Shown one piece after another: positions 20,301 to 30,754 of a stretch of DNA of 64,000 bases; position 1 is the stretch's first letter, and the number at the start of each line of letters is the position of its first letter. A model generated the notes under the pieces. That model worked only from the letters and a program-made list of their open reading frames with translations, was not told where the DNA came from and did no database searches. A program made the position numbers and the translations under genes. Source of the stretch: Eutreptiella sp. 'Long Island Sound 2002' (taxonomy: Eukaryota > Euglenozoa > Euglenophyceae > Eutreptiales > Eutreptiaceae); contig OZ038379.1 in the NCBI GenBank assembly GCA_964036045.1, positions 14,954,317 through 15,018,316 of the forward strand, in the 5' to 3' direction.

Positions 20301-20473
20301 ACCCGGGGCGTACTTGGGCAGGGCTCATAAGGGCCCAAGTCCCCGGGTCGGCGGTTGGTAGGGGCAGCAGGTAAGCCTCTGCTACCATAAAGAAGGTCCC
20401 TACCAGGACCGGCCCCCGCTGTGCCCCTTCCGCCTGTAACCCCTGCTGATTTACTCCGGATCAACGATTGCAT
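17363..20473 (-). CDS. gag: Element A Gag
   Basis: 1036 aa if read from the first ATG, which lies inside the LTR end and whose frame runs through the LTR/PBS junction; a Met near residue 102 (MEDLVSMCERR) is an alternative start. The N-terminal ~300 residues are charged and low-complexity. A predicted coiled coil lies at ~311-355 (LELALQKQQQVVDSLLHLVE). The capsid-like helical region is ~560-830, with the GIKIPYYDGNPSNLDDFI opening typical of Ty3-type Gag. A single zinc knuckle near residue 919 has CWVC followed by H and C in a stretched spacing (CX2CX8HX4C). The C-terminus is a Gly/Lys-rich nucleic-acid-binding tail. It ends at the UAG of the readthrough site. Confidence 0.92.
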   Translation of the reverse strand: MQSLIRSKSAGVTGGRGTAGAGPGRDLLYGSRGLPAAPTNRRPGDLGPYEPCPSTPRVRIVDSVETTPEIGAIEEPRRSRAWRTPEVEARREERHSGRGGRDMEDLVSMCERRCRKACNLRSAAEDSDEACHSGSSGGRARRYRKRGSPKSAARDAGAMDTDPSPVRLWESEGHSEGYRTAYEPPSESETPAPIARAHTAPEPALQHDAEGLERPARARTAPVPRHTGPETDAIGDTPMGDESEVPGTAGCAGSGGKHAACHCEHVSFLMGKYPKMGMDAIVHHLDRLDNAKDALEEDVAGILDDQSAAENHMEELRADQARYRENLELALQKQQQVVDSLLHLVEDMSGRLRRLEERQPLASGPELPAKLAAVQLVERVETLRSAMEKPMGGPAEAPYAPPRVDPGALPFVSLFSESTMLGEHTAPAGSMREGRVTTDPRSLTVQMSHAAQDVPLTTNMAVYAEEKIEIQNQTMQGRTMGSADRHGRGPPSGNLWAKDPNTGIWTADGANPSRIPNPMGSGPTGPHPMEERDVRGVYSHPPATGGIRLGGVVAGDVGDAIRIDDLRGIKIPYYDGNPSNLDDFILDWEDFAEEVVGEMRGAPRDKWVCRTFPHRLAQDLKEELRDQIREGLIRTEQACLQWLEDEERVDAPNQKLEDLWSIPLPLDRGELRVREWNRYLRKYRRCLKLVEDWNEASEIRHLLKDVLPGSWKRRVEDEEKKRAKKRVAVRIMAPEDTHAGIMEFFRRNLGEPNRMLGLKNAVYVEVFGDSMGQRLLRLNNVEWRRGEPLSMQVIFARMSLDEIVKYITVELKLNAKNEAHVQDRHGHGQRGHREDRHHREIQEDTANSAEDGSGSGQDHWSREDHEEAHFFAFVAHNVKNHGQDRSRWSQVGPKKGKEPRRIGNPPLSFREYRSQHDGCWVCYGKGNNHAHDHRQCKVYEADKKAYFAAHPEKKPKEQRISDWKAKGGDGGKGQGKGQGKGGGRGYGGGPGQDRRVRLIEEVAEDMLRTLEELKAQQRGGQCPGGSQPEGAAGSQV
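20375..20387 (-). promoter_or_regulatory. Primer-binding site of element A
   Basis: TGGTAGCAGAGGC on the element strand, 3-4 nt after the 5' LTR. It resembles the complement of initiator Met-tRNA (TGGTATCAGAGC), matching 10 of 12 positions. Identical in element B. Confidence 0.75.
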
Positions 20474-22743
20474 TCCTCAATTTCCAGGGTCCAAATCCAA
20501 AAATATAGAAATAAAATCCTTCTTCAACCCTGAAACAGCAACCAGATCCCACAAGTACAGCAACAACCCAATTCACAATCCAAATCAGGCTGCGGGCTTT
20601 CGTTCAGCACATCGATTGTCTCACGATGGCGGGCATGTACAAGAATTGCACCAAGGAAGAAAGCCCTGAAATTGGCATATGAACACATATGAAGCAAAGT
20701 TGGGGAAAGAGGTAAACATACACATTCATAGCCATAAACCCCTCATTCCCTGGACTCAAGACCTTCCCTTGACTCACCAACATATTGCCCTGAACCAGGT
20801 CAAAGAAGATGGCTAAATGCCGTGTGTCAAAAGTTACTACACAAACCCCAAAAATGTGTTCACTCCCAAGCCTCTAAATCCTAGCCCAATAGGGAAGGTG
20901 GCGTGTCATGGCCTAGAGTGGCACTCAGGACCATGCCCTACCCTGACATAACCTTGGTTGGACTTGGAGTCGATTGGGCTTGGAGGAATGACCTATGAGT
21001 TTGAACTCATAACATGCCAAAAAACTGCCAATTCACACCATATTGGCCATATATCACATATATGCTCAAAATTGAAGTTACCACTTATCCGAAGGCTCAA
21101 AGCATGCATGGAATCGAAGTCTAATATTCATGGAGGATAGAGACCAAAGGCCAATGCCCATGTACATCCCCACTTTACCCTCGAAACCCCTTCGGATATG
21201 GGCGCCACGCACTGCCCAAGTCAGCCCATGATCTTGAGACCAATTCTTGTGATCCTTCGTGCGCCAAGCCAAATGGAGTACGCGATCCGGCATATGGTGG
21301 TGTTCAACTCCAAAGCATATGCCAACATATGAACAACATACCATGGTTCGACTCTCCATAGGCTTCTTGCTGTTTGCTGACCAGGTAAGTACACAAAACG
21401 CAAAAATGAGCAAAAATTGAGGTCAAAAACATGAAAATATGACCAAATACAAAGTTGTCATGATAGTATATCTCTATGCTCACCCATGATATCCGCTCAT
21501 GATTCAATACACAAATGATTGGAACCATTTGCGAACAATTCCCCCACTTGGATCCCCAATCGGGCGCATGGAGATACCTTCGCCACTAATATCTACATGC
21601 CCCATGAAAATGGGAGTGCACCCATGGATCTCTTTGTCAAACATACCATGAGCAATACATATGCGGTAGACTTGGTCTAGCGCTTTGAATTCCACAATTG
21701 GGACATGGGCAAAACCCTTGTCACGTATGGCTCCCCATCTCTTCGGCCACACGAAGATATATAACATGGGCGTGAGCATATCAAGACATATACCATGCAT
21801 ATAAAATATACCCTCAAAAGTGGCTCCCACCATGATATGCCATGTCCCTCCATTGGCATAACTTCACGTTAAAAATACGTAGGAACCCAAGGAAAGTTGC
21901 TATGCAACCCCAACACTCATGCGGCACACTCGAAAGTCGCATTAAAATATTCGGTTGCACGGTCCAAGAGTTATATATCACTTTATACCCTCTTGACCCT
22001 TTTCCCTTGCTACACCGGGCATGTGTGCGCACCAAAGGCATTGGATGCTTCCTAAATTAACTTGAGACTAAGGCGCTTGCAACCCAACCTTCCTTATTCT
22101 CTCTCCTCACACTCGCGCGTAGATATGGTCCTTCAAAGTGGTCCCACGATTCACTTTTGTTTCCCTTATATCTCCAAGTCAAATGGGTGGCAAGTATGAG
22201 GGAAACCTGATTCGGGCATAGGGAAAGGAGTATGACCACTCGAAGAAGTCCAATTCAAGTGCGGCGATGTCGAAGTCGAAAATCCGATTTCGACATCGCG
22301 AAAAATTCTGATTAAAATTTCGAGTGCTTATTTAGAGAATTGCGGAAGCAACGAACCCTTTGCTGATGAAATCTGACCCTTCAACGGAATATCCGTCAAA
22401 ATATCTGGAAATAACAGTTAACCAATCGGTTAACGCAAAATCGCGAGCCAACTGACAGTCGCCGATACATTGACCATCAGAACGAAAGGCTGAAAAATTA
22501 CGGAAAGATTACGGTAATAAAACCCTGTTGATTCCTGATATTCCGATATATCAATCTCCGCTGGCGGCGCCTCGGTTCTGAGTATGGCCGCTCATAGCCG
22601 GAATGGCCAAACCTATCACACTATCACATCGGGTTAGATCAGGTGGATGGGAGAGTATGATATCAGCCAATGGCGGCTTGCCGGCACATAGATACACACC
22701 CCAAGTGACCCCAAGATGGCCACGGGGGTCCGAACCGGCTTCA
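20391..22743 (-). repeat. Element A 5' LTR
   Basis: 2353 bp, nearly identical to 9547-11900. On the element strand it starts TGAAGCCGG (at 22743) and ends CTTCT just before TTA and the primer-binding site. The gag ORF begins within its last ~83 nt. Confidence 0.95.
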
Positions 22744-23211
22744 GTACCGGCCCGAACCCCCCCGAACCGGCCGCGAGCGCCGCGCACACACAGACGGGAC
22801 ACTGCACCCGCCAAGGCAGTAGTGGCGCACAGCGCCACGCCCCAACCCCTAGGCTAGGCAGCCTCCGCGCCAGCCCAAGGGGGTCCCACTGGCGACAAGC
22901 CAGTAGCACGGGCCCGGCGGCGCCGGTGCCCCGGGCGACCACGCATTAGGGGGGCGACGCAGTGGGTAAGCGCCCGCGGCCAAGGCTGCGAATTGATGCA
23001 CTGACCGGGGAGTGGCGAAACGGGGACGCCGGGGAAGGACGGGGCTCCGAGCTCTGTGAACCCGGGGGACTCTGCCACCAGGCAGGAGGTGCGTCTTGGA
23101 GGGCCCCCCACTAGGGCCCGGTGGGGAGGATATCACCTGGCCCGACCAGGTGGCCCCCCGGGGCCGAAAGGCGTCTAGTACCCGCAAAATCAAACCTCAA
23201 ACCTCAAACCT
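22744..23211 (+). repeat. GC-rich SINE-like segment with (CAAACCT)n-T11 tail
   Basis: About 470 bp of GC-rich DNA between element A and the duplicated element X fragment. It has local dyads (CACTGGCGACAAGCCAGT; ACCTGG-CCCG-ACCAGGT). A box A-like GACGCAGTGGGTAAGCGC occurs near 22953. Three CAAACCT-type units and an 11-T run end it at 23211. A clear box B is missing. It could be a tRNA-derived SINE or an unrelated GC-rich insert; origin uncertain. Confidence 0.35.
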
Positions 23212-23256
23212 TTTTTTTTTTGTCGTTGATTTCACGTTTGTTTAGTTTGGTTGATA

Positions 23257-23817
23257 ATGACCGCAACTCCAACCTCCATGTCAAATTTTGTTACACGGGG
23301 GGACATTAGGGCTAGGGTAAGATGGATGAAGGAAGCACTCGGGGAGTTGGAAGATGAGTTGGATAGGGTGGAGGAACTCATCGATGAACCGAGTGGGGGA
23401 GAGAGAGAGGAGAGGGGTATGGAGGCCCTCATGTATGGGGAGGATTTAGGGGGATTTTTCATTCTCAAGGGGGCGGCGGGGCACATGAGGAGGGTTAAAA
23501 AGGGGGCCGATGGGTTGAAAGTTGCGGCGGGGATTTTGAGGGCCCAAGCCCTCACGCATTTGAGAGGAAAGCATGGTCCAAAGGACCTCGAGCAACAAGG
23601 GGGTACCCAAGCCTTTGAGCGGGGCTCCTCCTTCCTTGACTCCAACACTTCCACCTACACCGACATGGATTCCGACACCTACTCTAGCCCAACTCACTCA
23701 CCCCAACTCACACCCACAACCCCCAACTCTCCCGCCTCCTCTTATTTTTTGCTTCCTCCCAACGAGGAGGCGGCGGACCATTGCTCCGCCGCCTTTGCCT
23801 ACGCCGCTCCCCCTTGA
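23257..23817 (+). CDS. Longer copy of the acidic helical protein (accessory ORF 4 homologue)
   Basis: 186 aa from ATG. It has the same charged N-terminal helix and Gly/Glu-rich centre as the protein at 4041, with a handful of substitutions (for example T-to-K and V-to-A in the GGFFIL region). The stop at the other copy is a Ser codon here, adding a Pro/Thr/Ala-rich tail that ends AAFAYAAPP. No family is recognised. Nothing upstream suggests independent expression, so this may be a passenger fragment. Confidence 0.45.
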   Translation: MTATPTSMSNFVTRGDIRARVRWMKEALGELEDELDRVEELIDEPSGGEREERGMEALMYGEDLGGFFILKGAAGHMRRVKKGADGLKVAAGILRAQALTHLRGKHGPKDLEQQGGTQAFERGSSFLDSNTSTYTDMDSDTYSSPTHSPQLTPTTPNSPASSYFLLPPNEEAADHCSAAFAYAAPP

Positions 23818-23856
23818 CCTTAGAGGGAAAGGGTGGGGGAGTCCAAATTTCGTTTG

Positions 23857-24180
23857 AGGTTCCATGGGGGTGGCCCCGATTTCGGTCTTGGGGGGAACAC
23901 TTGTCGTTCATGGGGGACTAATTTTCGTTAATGGGGGTCCAATTTGCGTTTACGAGGGTCTCAATTTCATTTGTGGGGGTTCAATTTTCGTCCATGGGGG
24001 GTCACGTTTCGCCCATGGGGGACCCCAATTTCATTCTTGGGGGGCAACCTTCGTTCACGGGGGACCAATTTTCGTTTTTGAAAGGCCAATTTTCGTTCAA
24101 TGGGCCACATTTTCGTTCTTGGGGGTTGAAATTTTCGTTCACATGGGTCAATTTTCGTCCTTGGGGGTGAAGGGGAGGGG
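23857..24180 (+). repeat. G-rich minisatellite, second copy
   Basis: Same ~20-24 bp unit array as 4617-4965, with only a few base differences, part of the duplicated segment. Confidence 0.9.
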
Positions 24181-24199
24181 TATCTTTCCCCCGGGAGGT

Positions 24200-27085
24200 C
24201 ACATTGAGCCACACCGGGGAGTGCTCCTTGTTTTGATGTGCCAATGGTGCTATATACTACATTCTCATTGGTCAAACTTGGTTCTCAGGTGTTGGGCCCA
24301 CAGCCGATTGTCCTGCAAGGTGAGCGTGGATCGGGCAGTTATCCACGTACCATTTCCCCCCTGTACTGCATTCTGAGCCGATGTTCCAGAGAAGATTCTT
24401 CAATTCCATCAGTGTTGGCTGCACATTGATGCAGGGTGAATTGGGGCCTAAATTCAGGGACCAATCCTTGTGCAAACTCGCTGTCCTATGCCCTGTCTCT
24501 GCGCGTGGTCTTCTGCTCTGTTGAATCAGATTGGCCGGTCCAATGGCTCTCACACACTGCGTTTGTGGCCAAACCTGTGCTACCCATTTGGTGTATATTG
24601 CTGAGGTTCTCTCAAGTGCTTCATAGGGAGGTTCCTGGTGCCCCAAACAATTCAGGATCCGGGGCCTGATACCTCGAAGCAAATCACTGGTCTGCAGCAT
24701 GGAGGGTGTCAATGAATGTTTGTGAACACTGCAGGCAGTATTCAACCTTTTTTTTTTATTCCGTGAGGTTGCCCCATGCTCCCCATATATTCAAGCAGCT
24801 GTAAAGCACCCCACAGAATGTACACGATTTCAATTGCTGTGCGTTATGAGGGACAGGGGTTTGAATTTAAAAACCAGACATTCAACTGGAAAGCTCTGAC
24901 TCCCTAAGGAACTACGCCCTTCATTCTTTTTCAGTACTATGTGGCCTTGTGTCCTTGTGGCCCTGTTGTTTTGCTGAGCAATTGTTATCCTGCCTCTGTT
25001 TGCTATTTGACATATCTTACTAAGGGGCAGGATTGCCCTCAGCCCATTGGCCTTTGAAAGGTCTTTAAACTGAAGCCTGCCGCTCTTTTCTCGGAATGCA
25101 GGTTACTGTTGAAACATGTCTCTTGCTGGTTTCAGGTTGCAGTGACTATGGCGCCTGCTTATGCTTGGTAGGCATGTATCATCCAACAATTATCCAATCT
25201 CGTCAGCATATTGTTTTTGGCTGCAGACTCCTGTTCAAGGCGGACGACATCTCGGGGGAACACATTGCCACTGTGCAAGTTTGTGAGACGTCAGACCCTT
25301 ACAGAATGTCTGGCAGGAAAGCCTGTGTCAGGGGAGTTGACCCTCAAGCCTGGCTTCATTGGAGTGATGGACCAGCTCTGTAACTGGTTGAATTCATCCC
25401 TCTCTTTCAAGCTTGGTTTCAAACAGGGCTGTTCTTGTTCCCCAGTTGACTTTCACTTTGTTTGCTCTTTGAACCTGAAGTTCCCTTGGCACACAAAGAT
25501 GGTCGTCATTTCTGCTTGGACAGCATGCCCCCAGCACTCAATATCTTAAGAAGTGCAAAGTTTGCAGCATGCAGTGGACAACCCAGAGACCATTGACCCA
25601 GGAATTGCTGAATATTCCTCGCATGTGGCGTAGACACAACACTTGGGCTGTGCTTACCTGAGAAGTGGCACAGTCATGGAGCAACTCTAATACTCCAGAT
25701 TTTCTCAGATGTCAATCTGTGCTCGATTATCATAGGTCCCAGATAGAGCAACTGGCGTAGACCTTTCGTCAACAGCGCATTTATCCTGCAGGGGACTTGG
25801 ATTGCTCTGTATGGATTGTCTGGACTTGAGTGAGGTCAGAAACTCTCTCCGTTTGCGGGCTCGGACCTGCATCTTGCAGGCACCACTCACAAATTTCTGC
25901 ATTTGATGCTGAGGCACAGAAGCATTTCATCGCTGCTTGCAGTGATACGTCTCTGTTGTTTGGGATATTCGAGGCAGGAGTGTGCAGCTCTCAGGACCTA
26001 TGGTCTGTCAAAGCAAACACCGTAATCCTGTCTGCGGAATTGCGGTCGTTAAAGTCATATTGCCAAATGGGTTTCCCATTGAGCAGTTGTCCGCATTGGG
26101 GGTGCCTGAAGTTTGTCCGTCGGAACGAGCCAATCGCCCTTTTGACCTTAGCCACCTTGGGCTTTAGTCCCAGGGTAGCTTTAGTCTTAGGGCAGATTGG
26201 CATTTGAAGGCAGGTTGAATTTTCAGCAGAGCATGGGAGGGGGGGGTTTGCCCTGTCGGTAAATTCAAGAGAGGGGCGGGAACCTGTCTTCAATTTCTCT
26301 ACACGTTGGGTGTGTCCTTGCTGTAGAATCAGGGCACAGTTTCAGGTTAATTGTTTCATATTTTGCGTGGTACAAACAATATGGATGCGGTCTGGTGAGT
26401 ACATGCCAGCCATATGCCTTTGGCAGTGCCACAGCACCCCATGATCTTAGCCAGATAATCAGTAGGAGTGCAGCGCCCCCCCCCCCTTGCGCCTTCGGCG
26501 TTTCGGATTGAGGGTAGGCCTATAGCATTTTTGGCTTGCCGAGTAGGGGAACTTAGGGTTGCATTCCCCGAACATGGCAAGCCAAGATGAGTCCTCGGAG
26601 TAGGGTGTGGACTTTGGGGGGGAGGGGGAATTGCCCCCCCCCCAAGCTCTCTCTGGTTCACAGAGAAGTCACAAAAACACACCCGAATGAGGGTGACCCG
26701 CCGCTCCTCTCAAACCAGAAACCACGGGGGGGTGGGTGAAAAGGGGGCTGCTCGGCGTAGGCATGGTATGTGCCGTGACTCAGTGAGGTAACACAGTACC
26801 CTTGCAGATACTCCTCCAAATACTGAGCTGGCCCTTTGTCCTACTCCTGCGCCAACTTGGGCGCTATCTAAAAATACAAGTGTGCACTGATCTGTGCTGG
26901 CCCCCTGCCCTACACCTGCGCTAGCTGGGGCGCCATCCAAAAGATCCAGTGTGCTTTGTATGAGTTGTTTCGAATTCTGGAGGGGGGGGTAGTCCAGACC
27001 TTTTTTGTCCAGATTTCGAAAGTTCTACTCAGTGCGTGCGACGCAGTGCGTTTCATGTGGCACCGTCTCTCCTGTAGCTGAAGCA
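24200..27085. other. Non-coding or decayed host DNA
   Basis: No intact ORF with protein-like content. Several pyrimidine-AG / GT-like junctions (for example around 25135-25175 and 25225-25275) look like old exon borders. A short peptide DDISGEHIATVQ near 25245 is weakly reminiscent of the first NPA loop region of aquaporins. Nothing else is recognised. Confidence 0.5.
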
Positions 27086-28437
27086 GTGAGTGTGAAGGGA
27101 GTTGCTGCTCTTCGTCTCCCGCAAGACAAGGGGGCTGCATTCACTTTGGAGGAGCGGAAGGCACACTGTGAAGACCAGCAAGTGGAACGCTGCTATGGTG
27201 CCTACAGCCAAATTCCGACCAATATCGAGAAAATACCAGTACCTCCGCCACCTTCAGGAGCGCAATGAGCACTTGTACTACGCTGGCGGAGGTGAGGCCG
27301 GTTATCTACACTCCGACCGTGGGAGAGGCCTGCAGGAAGTACAGCTGCATGTTCCAACTTCCCCCGTGGTCTTTCCTTCTCTGTGGACAACATCAGCAAT
27401 GCTGACCAGGTGTTGGGCGGGATACTTCTGCCATTCTGGGGATTGGTGACCAGGGTTACTCCCATTGGCATACTCGCCTTATACACTGCTGTTGGAGGCG
27501 TGAGCCCCTTCCAGACGTGCCCCATTACACTCGATGCGGGTACCGGCCGTGAGGAGTTGCTGAGTTCATTGTTCAATAAGTACGCGCTGATGGATGATGA
27601 CGTGTCCAATCCTGTGATCTACTCTAAGGTCATGCTTGCTGAGTTCATTGGAGCGGGCACAGTCACTATGGCTGGTGTCAATGCGGCTTGCAAGAAGACT
27701 AACCAGAAGCTATCCGACCAAATGCTCCGGCGCTGGTGCGGGTGGTGCAGGTGTTGCCTGGGTGCTCCGTGAAGGTCCGACCCCCGAGCAGGCACGTGCA
27801 CACGTCATGGCGCTGGACTCTACTGGTCTTTTGTGCGAAGGACGCCATAAGATGGAGGCTTACAAAAACGACAGTGTCCAGACCGCGGAACTGGCCCAGT
27901 CATTTGCTCCCGATGTTGGTGTTCCTGACCTGCTGCCGACAATTAAGGGCTCTAAAGCCACATGCCTCATCGGCTTGGGCGGTATTCCAGGGCAGCTCAC
28001 TGAGGGAATTGTTATGGCAGTTGCTACAAACTGCAAAATTCCTCTGTCCAGCCCCAACACCAATATGGAGGCTTTCCCTAAAGACATCGTCAAGTGGATG
28101 GACAACAGGGCCCTGATTGCCTGTGGCAGCCCCTTTGACGGCGTTCCATTGCCAGATGACGGCGCAGCTCCCATTGGTCAGGGGGACAACGCATTCGTCT
28201 TCCCTGTTTTGGGTGCTGGGGCTGTCTGTGTGGGGGCTACAAAGATCACGGACAACATGGTCATGGAGGGTGGTTACACAGTGGCTGAGTAGTGCTGTGA
28301 GCACTGGCCTGAGTTGAAGCGCCTGTACCCCCCTGTGAATGAGATGCGGATTGTTGGCAAGGAAGTCGCCAAGCGTGTGGCGCTCCAGGCTATCATCAAG
28401 GATGGAGTGGCCGCTATTTCTGACCAGAGTGTGGGTA
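27086..28437 (+). pseudogene. Frameshifted malic enzyme (NAD(P)-dependent, decarboxylating) pseudogene
   Basis: Malic-enzyme motifs appear in order but in shifting frames. DKGAAFTLEERKA is at ~27125; YQYLRHLQERNE at ~27230, after a 1-nt insertion following IEK. Then come PVIYTPTVGEACRKYS (~27300), PRGLSFSVDN (~27363), ILGIGDQG (~27434), IGILALYTAVGG (~27465) and PITLDAGTGREELL (~27520). The NAD-binding GAGAGGAGVAW (~27735) follows, then GVPDLL, LIGLGGIPG, NMEAFPKDIVKWMDNRAL and an in-frame TAG at 28291, after which a C-terminal-like frame continues to a second TAG. At least five frame changes and missing codons mean it cannot make the enzyme, which converts malate to pyruvate. Adjacent retroelement ORFs are clean, so assembly error is an unlikely cause. 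Absence of introns suggests a processed copy. Confidence 0.8.
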
Positions 28438-28699
28438 TGGGTCCGCAGGTGGTATAGCTCCTTGGGCCATTGGATCAACGCTCACCTTCTGTATCCTCGT
28501 GGATGGACCTCTGACTGGTGCTGCCCTGAATCCAGCCCGTACCCTGGGTTCCAATCTGTATGCCAACGCGTTTTGGAGCACTCCCAATACCATGAGCCAC
28601 GGTTCCCACATCTTCGTCGATGAGGACGTTACCGGCAGCGGGACCAATGAGACGGTCGCTAGCGCCACTACTTCTTTACCAGGGGTATCAGCCCCCTGA
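28438..28699 (+). pseudogene. Aquaporin (MIP family) C-terminal fragment fused to the malic-enzyme pseudogene
   Basis: Starting in an overlapping frame at the end of the malic-enzyme similarity, GGIAPWAIGSTLTF leads into GPLTGAALNPARTLGSNLYA. This contains the second NPA box and the NPAR motif of aquaporins, followed by a hydrophilic tail to TGA at 28697-28699. The rest of the channel is absent immediately upstream. A short MLAEFIGAG peptide at ~27630, within the malic-enzyme frame, resembles the start of aquaporin helix 1. Confidence 0.65.
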
Positions 28700-30754
28700 T
28701 GACGGGGCCCTGAGCGATCGAGGGGCGGCACCTCTTCAGGTGCAGGGCATGCGCGTCGGCTGCCCCCTGTGTGTTCTTGCTGCAAAGCAGTGCTGCTCAA
28801 GTTGCTGGCACTGTTGCTGGTGTCCACAGGCAGTGCAACCAGTGTCCAAGTCCAGTGCTGCACCATTCCCCCTTTTCTTGTTTTTGTATATTAGGGTAGT
28901 CAGTCAGGCACAGCCATGGCCAGAGCCCTAAACAGTGCTCCCCGAGTATATTTGAGGGCTTTCTGCCATGCCCTGCTGGGGACCACTTTTTCCCTTGTGC
29001 CCTTCAGGCTCTCTCACACCTACCGACCCACTTTGTGATTTCAGGATTCCCAGTTGCAGGGGGGGGGGGGGGGTCACAGTGAGTGCAAGTGGCCCAATGC
29101 TGGGTTCACAGCGATAGGTCTGACAGTAACTGATGGCTTAGCAGTGGGACAATTGGCTTGGAGAAACAGCCAACTTATAGCCTACGTCTCGCTGCTCTCT
29201 GTCTATGCTGTCTCTCTTGGCCTTCAGTCTGGGTGCATCAAGAGCACGCTGGGATGCCAACGGATGTGGCAGTTTCCCACTGAATATCCTGGTTTCAGAT
29301 TCATTTTATTCTCACTGCCTGTCTTTCAGTGTTGAGCGGACTGCATGGCCGCTCCGCCACACACACATGTTTGTTTTTCAATTGGATTGGGGGGAGCCCC
29401 AGCACAATGCGCGGACAGTGCAACTAATTGTGTGTCAGAGCGGCGGAGCAGCCATTGTCTCAGTCAGTGGTGGGGCATAGCTCTAATGTGTTTGCCAACT
29501 GCCATTCAAAGGATGGCTGAGGTATGGAAACTCTAAACTGTTGCCCTTCTTGTGTTACAGGCAGTTGACCAATATCAAGACAAGCGTTCTGGTTGATCCT
29601 GCCATATGCTACTCTCAAGGACCAAGCTATGCAAGCGTCAGAATACCTGGGATTGAGAGTGAATCTGTGAATGGCTCATTACACCGGCGACAGTCTGATA
29701 ACTGTGCACTGATTTCTTGGGGCTCTCATGGTCCCCTGAGGTATCGGTCCGGATACTCACCTCAATTGGGTGGCTAAGGCATGGAAGCTCTGAGCTGTGG
29801 CACGTTCCTGCGGCACTGGCAGTTGGCCGATTTCAAGACTAGGATCCGCCCAGGGCTGTGTGCGTAAGTGATTCTGACCGTCGTCCTACGGTGATTGTAT
29901 ATAGGGTATTCAGCCATAACCAGACATGGCCAGAGCCCAATGAACGCTTTTGCTTGAGTGTGAATGCATCTGAGTACGGGGGGGGGGGGGGCTGGTTGGT
30001 AAACACCTGGGTGCCAGGGATTCCCACCATTTCACCATACCCCCCCCCCATGTCCGACCTCCCCTTGTTTCCTTTTCCCTGGGGAGAGGGGGGGGGGGTC
30101 ACTGATTGGTCGTTGCCTCAGTGAGTCGTGGTTGCTTGTGCACCTCCTTTGTACATATCCCTTGCCCTCCTCAGACCTCTAACATTGTTTCCTCAAGGCA
30201 AGAGAAGTTTTTCGCAATTTCAGCCATGAATATTGATCTGATTGACTTGAGGGATCGTCCCCTCACGTCCCCATTGGCCCTCAGACGCCCCCCACTTGCT
30301 CCCACGTGTCTGAGGGTGTTCCCAAGTGTTCCCACATGTCCCCGCGGGTTCCCAAGCACCCACCATGCATCCGCGCCTGTCTCCAAGCGTCCCCATGTGT
30401 TCACAGGGTGTGGGTGAGTGTATTGGCATTGACAAATGATGAACAAGGTATGTAGGGGCCCCAAGGCGCCTTGTAGGATACTCTCAAGACTGTCTCAGGA
30501 CAGCCTCAATTTGGCCTTTAAACATGCTGCCCAGCCTGCAGCCGGAGAGCCCATTCCTATGCCACGCTTCCGAGTCAAGTGCTCCCATCAGGTAGAGCAG
30601 GGCTGAAGGCATTCCTCACTCAATTTCTTGATTCATATACCATTGTGTGTCCGGCGTGTCCTGTGCATACTCATGGGGGGGGGGGGGCTGCAGATATCTG
30701 GATACGTCTGTGGGGGGGGGGAGGCAGAGTTTCTCAGACTTTTTTGCCACTTCT
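28700..30754. other. No gene found apart from the rRNA fragment
   Basis: Mixed-composition DNA with several poly-G tracts (29059, 29983, 30676). A CCCA/GTGT-rich stretch at 30270-30420 looks like a decayed minisatellite. No supported coding region. Confidence 0.5.
29588..29703 (+). pseudogene. Degenerate 18S (SSU) rRNA 5'-end fragment
   Basis: CTGGTTGATCCTGCC, then ATATGCT, CTCAAGGACCAAGC-ATGCAAG and, further on, GTGAATGGCTCATTA appear in the order and approximate spacing of the first ~120 nt of eukaryotic SSU rRNA. There is a short deletion after CTGCC and many substitutions. No rRNA-like sequence continues beyond ~29703. It is a decayed insertion rather than an rDNA unit. Confidence 0.75.

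Larger units (their letters stand above)
9547..22743 (-). mobile_element. Element A: full-length Ty3/gypsy chromovirus-type LTR retrotransposon
   Basis: About 13.2 kb: 2.35-kb LTRs at both ends, a Met-tRNA-like primer-binding site, gag and pol in one frame separated by UAG, a chromodomain at the Pol end, and a polypurine tract next to the 3' LTR. By eye the two LTRs differ at about 15 sites (~0.6%), so insertion was fairly recent, and both ORFs are intact. It is the same family as element B but in opposite orientation. The flanks show no convincing target-site duplication, and the outer end of the 3' LTR lacks the last bases present in element B. Confidence 0.95.
23212..24200 (+). repeat. Second copy of part of element X (matches ~3995-4976)
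   Basis: Nearly identical to the accessory ORF 4 region plus its G-rich minisatellite. Similarity starts exactly in the poly-T run and stops at GGTATCTTTC-CCCGGG, after which the two loci diverge. This shows element X sequence is dispersed. No LTR is visible at either edge. Confidence 0.9.

Noticed and set aside
27005-28440. Malic-enzyme pieces as true exons of a working gene
   Set aside because: Frame changes occur within a few bases without GT/AG borders, codons are missing inside catalytic blocks, and a TAG interrupts the C-terminus.
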